A DNA stretch of 64,000 bases, from assembly GCA_022649135.1 (NCBI GenBank), contig JALCNP010000001.1:124001-188000 (forward strand), read 5' to 3'. Position numbers and translations under genes: made by a program. The DNA is from Bifidobacterium sp. GTDB lineage: Bacteria; Actinomycetota; Actinomycetes; Actinomycetales; Bifidobacteriaceae. Of this stretch, positions 61,144 to 64,000 are shown one piece after another. Positions within the stretch are counted from its first letter, which is position 1, and the number at the start of each line of letters is the position of its first letter. The notes below the pieces were generated by a model. That model searched no databases and was not told the origin of the DNA. It saw only the letters and a list, made by a program, of their open reading frames with translations.

Positions 61144-61170
61144 CCCCAGGCCCCGCAGCGGGGCCTGGGG
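61144..61170 (-). terminator. Terminator hairpin after metI
   Basis: Arms ccccaggcccc (61144-61154) and ggggcctgggg (61160-61170) with a 5-nt loop, between metI and the amidohydrolase gene. It closes the metQNI unit. Confidence 0.8.
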
Positions 61171-61187
61171 GGCGTACGCTCGATGAC

Positions 61188-61895
61188 TCACCTCTGACGT
61201 CGGAGGATTCTTTTGGCCAGCGTGTTCGCGAAGGCCTGGACGACCTGCACCAGCACGATCATGATGATCACGGCCGTCCATGTGACCGTCTGATCGAATT
61301 TCTGATAGCCGTACGCTATGGCGAAATTGCCCAGCCCTCCCCCGCCGATGTAGCCGGCCATGGCCGACATGTCCAACACCCCGATGAACAGGAAGGCATA
61401 GGCGAGGATGAGCGGAGCCAGGGCCTCGGGGATGAGAACCGTGGTGATGATCGTCAGTGTCGGGGCGCCCATGGAGCGGGCGGCCTCGATCATCCCGTCG
61501 TCCACGGGAACGAGGTTCTGCTCGACCAGACGGGATGTCGCCACCGTGCACATCACCACCATGGGGAAAATCGCCGCCACGGTGCCGATGGAGGTGCCCA
61601 CGACCCTGACGGTGATCGGCTGCATCGCGGCCAGGAAGATGATGAACGGAATCGGGCGAATGATGTTGACCAACACGTCGAGCACCCGGTAGAGCACCCG
61701 GTTCTCGAAGAGATTGCCGGGTCTGGTCCCATACAGGACAACGCCGAGCACCAGTCCGAGCAGACCTCCGATGAGAAGAGTGACCACGACCATCTCCAGT
61801 GTCTGTGCGATGGACTGGAAAAGGATGGGTTTGAGAACCGTCCAGTCGGTCCCCCGCACGGCCATGGAAAGACCCCTGTGCATGGATATGATCAT
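61188..61895 (-). CDS. metI: Methionine ABC transporter permease MetI
   Basis: A 235-aa membrane protein with five to six helices. The cytoplasmic coupling (EAA) loop lies in MGAPTLTIITTVLIPEALAP. It forms the channel for D/L-methionine import with MetN and MetQ. It overlaps the metN stop by 4 bp (ATGA), which is common for this operon. Confidence 0.93.
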   Translation of the reverse strand: MIISMHRGLSMAVRGTDWTVLKPILFQSIAQTLEMVVVTLLIGGLLGLVLGVVLYGTRPGNLFENRVLYRVLDVLVNIIRPIPFIIFLAAMQPITVRVVGTSIGTVAAIFPMVVMCTVATSRLVEQNLVPVDDGMIEAARSMGAPTLTIITTVLIPEALAPLILAYAFLFIGVLDMSAMAGYIGGGGLGNFAIAYGYQKFDQTVTWTAVIIMIVLVQVVQAFANTLAKRILRRQR

Positions 61896-63103
61896 TGCAC
61901 GCCTCCTCTGTCCTCGACCTGCGTGGGGACGTCGCCCGAGGATTCCGGGTACCGGCCCGCGTCGGAGCGCGGCTCGACCCGGGCGACGGCCCTCTCATAG
62001 TCGACGGGGTCGTCGTCCGTGCCGAAGTCGACGACATCGCTGTGCCGCCTCAACCGTGCCAGAAACGAATCCACCGTGCTCCGGTCTCCCGAAAACTCAT
62101 AGGTGAGGGCGCCGATGGCGCTCCCTGCGACCGTGTCGATGCCGCCGTAGAGCATCTGTCCCACAACGCCCGAGTCCAAAATGAGATGGGAGATGTCCTG
62201 ACCGGATGAGGCGACGATCTCGCCCGTGCCCGCGCGATGAACGGCCCTCTGACGTATCAGGATGGTCACGATCCGCCCCTTCCACTCGCGATGCATCCGC
62301 TCGACGCGCGAGCGATCGGGGATGCCCGAGATCGCCGTCGCTATGAAGCGCCTGGTGACGGGTTCCCGGGGAGCCGCGAACACGTCATAGACGTCGCCGC
62401 TCTCCACGATCGAGCCCGCGCTCATCACAGCGACCCGGTTGGCGATGCTCTGCACCACCTGCATCTGATGGGTGATCAGGACTATGGTGACGCCGAACTC
62501 CTCATTGACGCGCCGGAGCAGGGACAGCACCTCCGCGGTGGTCTGCGGATCGAGCGCGCTGGTCGCCTCGTCGGCCACAAGTATATCGGGGTTGGTGGCA
62601 AGGGCGCGGGCGATTCCCACACGCTGCTTCTGCCCCCCGGAAAGCTGGGAGGGATATTTCCCCGCATGCTCCTTCAGCCCGACGAAGTCAAGAAGCCGCT
62701 CGACGCGCCGGAGCTGATAGTCCTTGCGCCAATGGTCCAGCTGCAGCGGATAGGCGATGTTGTCGGCGACGGTCTTGGTGGAAAACAGATTGAACTGCTG
62801 GAAGATCATGCCGATCTTCCGGCGAAGGGGACGCAGCTTGGCTTCCCCCAGGGCCGTGATGTCGGTGCCCAGGACGGTGACGCGCCCGGAGGTCGGGCGC
62901 TCGAGGGCGTTGATGAGCCGCACCAGGGTCGACTTGCCCGCCCCGGAATACCCGATGATGCCGAAGATGTCGCCCCGCCGAATGTCCAGGCTCACATCGT
63001 CGACCGCCCGCGTGGCGCCGGCCGGATCCGACGAGCTCGTGCCGTGCCGGCGAAAATCCTTGACGACGTGATCCAAAGAGATGATCGACTGTTCCACTGT
63101 CAT
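61892..63103 (-). CDS. metN: Methionine ABC transporter ATP-binding protein MetN
   Basis: A 403-aa ATPase. Walker A is GYSGAGKST, the signature LSGGQKQRVGIARAL and Walker B ILVADEATSALD. A C-terminal NIL/C2 regulatory domain (about 300-370) senses methionine and shuts transport, including the SVLLGQMLYGG-like region. The tail after it is acidic. It powers the metQ-metI importer. Spacing to metQ is about 190 bp, containing a GC-rich hairpin. Confidence 0.95.
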   Translation of the reverse strand: MTVEQSIISLDHVVKDFRRHGTSSSDPAGATRAVDDVSLDIRRGDIFGIIGYSGAGKSTLVRLINALERPTSGRVTVLGTDITALGEAKLRPLRRKIGMIFQQFNLFSTKTVADNIAYPLQLDHWRKDYQLRRVERLLDFVGLKEHAGKYPSQLSGGQKQRVGIARALATNPDILVADEATSALDPQTTAEVLSLLRRVNEEFGVTIVLITHQMQVVQSIANRVAVMSAGSIVESGDVYDVFAAPREPVTRRFIATAISGIPDRSRVERMHREWKGRIVTILIRQRAVHRAGTGEIVASSGQDISHLILDSGVVGQMLYGGIDTVAGSAIGALTYEFSGDRSTVDSFLARLRRHSDVVDFGTDDDPVDYERAVARVEPRSDAGRYPESSGDVPTQVEDRGGVQ

Positions 63104-63151
63104 TGCGCCTCGTTACCCATAGTCATGTACCGGCCCGTCCCGGCGCCTCCA

Positions 63152-63198
63152 CCCCGGCCGCGCGCGTGCGCGCGACGCTCGCTCCGGCGCGGCCGGGG
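63152..63198 (-). terminator. GC-rich hairpin between metQ and metN
   Basis: Arms ccccggccgcgc (63152-63163) and gcgcggccgggg (63187-63198) with a 23-nt loop. On the minus strand it lies after metQ and before metN, where it could lower metN-metI expression relative to the binding protein. Confidence 0.7.
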
Positions 63199-63292
63199 GC
63201 GTCGGCCCCGTCAGCCGTCCGGGGACCCGGCGACGCTCACAGGCATTCTAGCAACACCCCGACCTCGCATGGCGGGGCAGGGGCCGCGGACG

Positions 63293-64000
63293 TCACTTCG
63301 TGGCCCTCGCGTCCTTTTCGATTCCGGAGAGGAACCCCTGAAGCTGGGAGGCGGTGAAGCGGTTGGCGAGCGCCGCGGTTCCGCCGGAGTTGCTCTCCAG
63401 CTTGTCGAGAACGGACATACTGTGGAAAATCGACACCAGCTTCCGGTAGGTCGCATCGTTCACATCCGACTTGCGCGCAACGAAAACGTTGATGTACGGA
63501 CGGGACTCGACGCTTTGGGCGTCGTCCTGATAGATGGCGTCCTTCGGATTCAGCCCGGCATCGGCCACATAGTCGTTGTTCACCACGCCCGCCGCGATGG
63601 TGGGGTCCTTCAGCGAATTGGCAACCTGCTCGGCCTTGAGGGCGGTCACCTTCACCTTGGAGGAAGCCGTGTCGATATCGGCCGGCGTGGAGAAGGCCGT
63701 CCACGCGGAACGGAGCCTGATCAGCCCCGCGGCCTTCAGAACGCCAAGGGCGCGCGCCTGGTTCGTCTCGTCGTTGGGGATCGCCACCGTCGACCCCGCC
63801 GCTATGTCCTTCACGTGCTTGACCTTGTCGGAGTAGACGCCCAGGGGATACACCGCGGTTGCGCCTATGGGCTGCAGATCCTTGCCGTTCTTCACGTTGT
63901 AGTTCGCCAGATACAGCAGATGCTGGAACTCGTTGAGATCGAGCTCCCCCGAATCAAGCGCGGGATTCTCCGACGTGTAGTCCTGGAAATCCACGATCTT
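63293..64000 (-). CDS. metQ: Methionine ABC transporter substrate-binding protein MetQ, partial
   Basis: At least 236 codons of an NlpA-family lipoprotein; the frame is open to the right window edge, so the signal peptide and N-terminal ~50 residues are missing. Conserved segments are LYLANYNVKNGKDLQPIGA-like, YPLGVYSDKVKHVKDI, GSTVAIPNDETNQARALGVL, VVNNDYVADAGLNPKDAI and YINVFVARKSD. It binds methionine outside the membrane and passes it to MetI. The internal GTG at 63994 is not the true start. Confidence 0.93.
   Translation of the reverse strand, partial: KIVDFQDYTSENPALDSGELDLNEFQHLLYLANYNVKNGKDLQPIGATAVYPLGVYSDKVKHVKDIAAGSTVAIPNDETNQARALGVLKAAGLIRLRSAWTAFSTPADIDTASSKVKVTALKAEQVANSLKDPTIAAGVVNNDYVADAGLNPKDAIYQDDAQSVESRPYINVFVARKSDVNDATYRKLVSIFHSMSVLDKLESNSGGTAALANRFTASQLQGFLSGIEKDARATK

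Overview
The window is 64 kb of high-GC actinobacterial chromosome. The housekeeping content fits Bifidobacterium or a close relative: clpX, two clpP genes, tig, an RNase D gene with an upstream DUF3000 gene, pflA/pflB, glutamine-dependent nadE, a metNIQ methionine transporter and a NarL-type two-component system. The genus is inferred from gene content and order; no rRNA is present.

Layout. Positions 1-2811 hold a histidine-phosphatase gene running off the left edge, an L,D-transpeptidase and a small heat-shock protein, all on the minus strand. Positions 2812-18859 are a roughly 16 kb integrative mobilizable element inserted into the last codons of ychF. The original ychF tail (EFKFNV-stop) is stranded at 2797-2817, while the resident ychF (18842-19927) now ends in an element-supplied tail (EFRHS-stop). 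The shared 6-bp core gaactc marks both junctions. Going left to right, the element carries a structured leader region and an excisionase-like gene, a primase/helicase, an acidic coiled-coil protein, an oriT-like region with mobC and relaxase, a small helix-turn-helix gene, ardA, a five-gene defence-like operon, a small resolvase, a field of inverted TCCCGGATG repeats, and a large serine integrase. There are no type IV secretion genes, so it must be mobilized in trans.

The defence-like operon (15780 down to 9638) is the most unusual content. It encodes a small SAM-binding methyltransferase half, a 1099-aa protein with a GIY-YIG-like N terminus, a DEAH helicase core and a methyltransferase-like C terminus, a second methyltransferase half carrying NPPY, an XRE-type regulator, and a RibD-like deaminase with an unrecognised C-terminal domain. 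The genes overlap or abut, which suggests one translationally coupled unit. It looks like an atypical restriction-modification system with a deaminase attached.

Positions 19928-46093 are chromosomal: proC, a prolyl aminopeptidase-like hydrolase, an unusual sensor kinase with a degenerate second copy of itself and its response regulator, a convergent MacB-like ABC exporter, metY, a pyridoxal kinase, the yraN-comM-dprA competence/recombination cluster, a short MGMT-like gene, SdhA/SdhB-type subunits without a membrane anchor, an O-methyltransferase, a LOG protein, nhaA, a PatB/MalY aminotransferase, a decayed IS element and tRNA-Arg(ACG). Several proteins carry long Gly/Asp/Ser-rich insertions.

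Positions 46290-64000 are conserved housekeeping genes, all on the minus strand: clpX, clpP2, clpP1, a ClC-type channel, tig, rnd, a DUF3000 gene, pflA, pflB, a small conserved gene, nadE, an M20 amidohydrolase, metI, metN and a partial metQ. Strong hairpin terminators punctuate these units.
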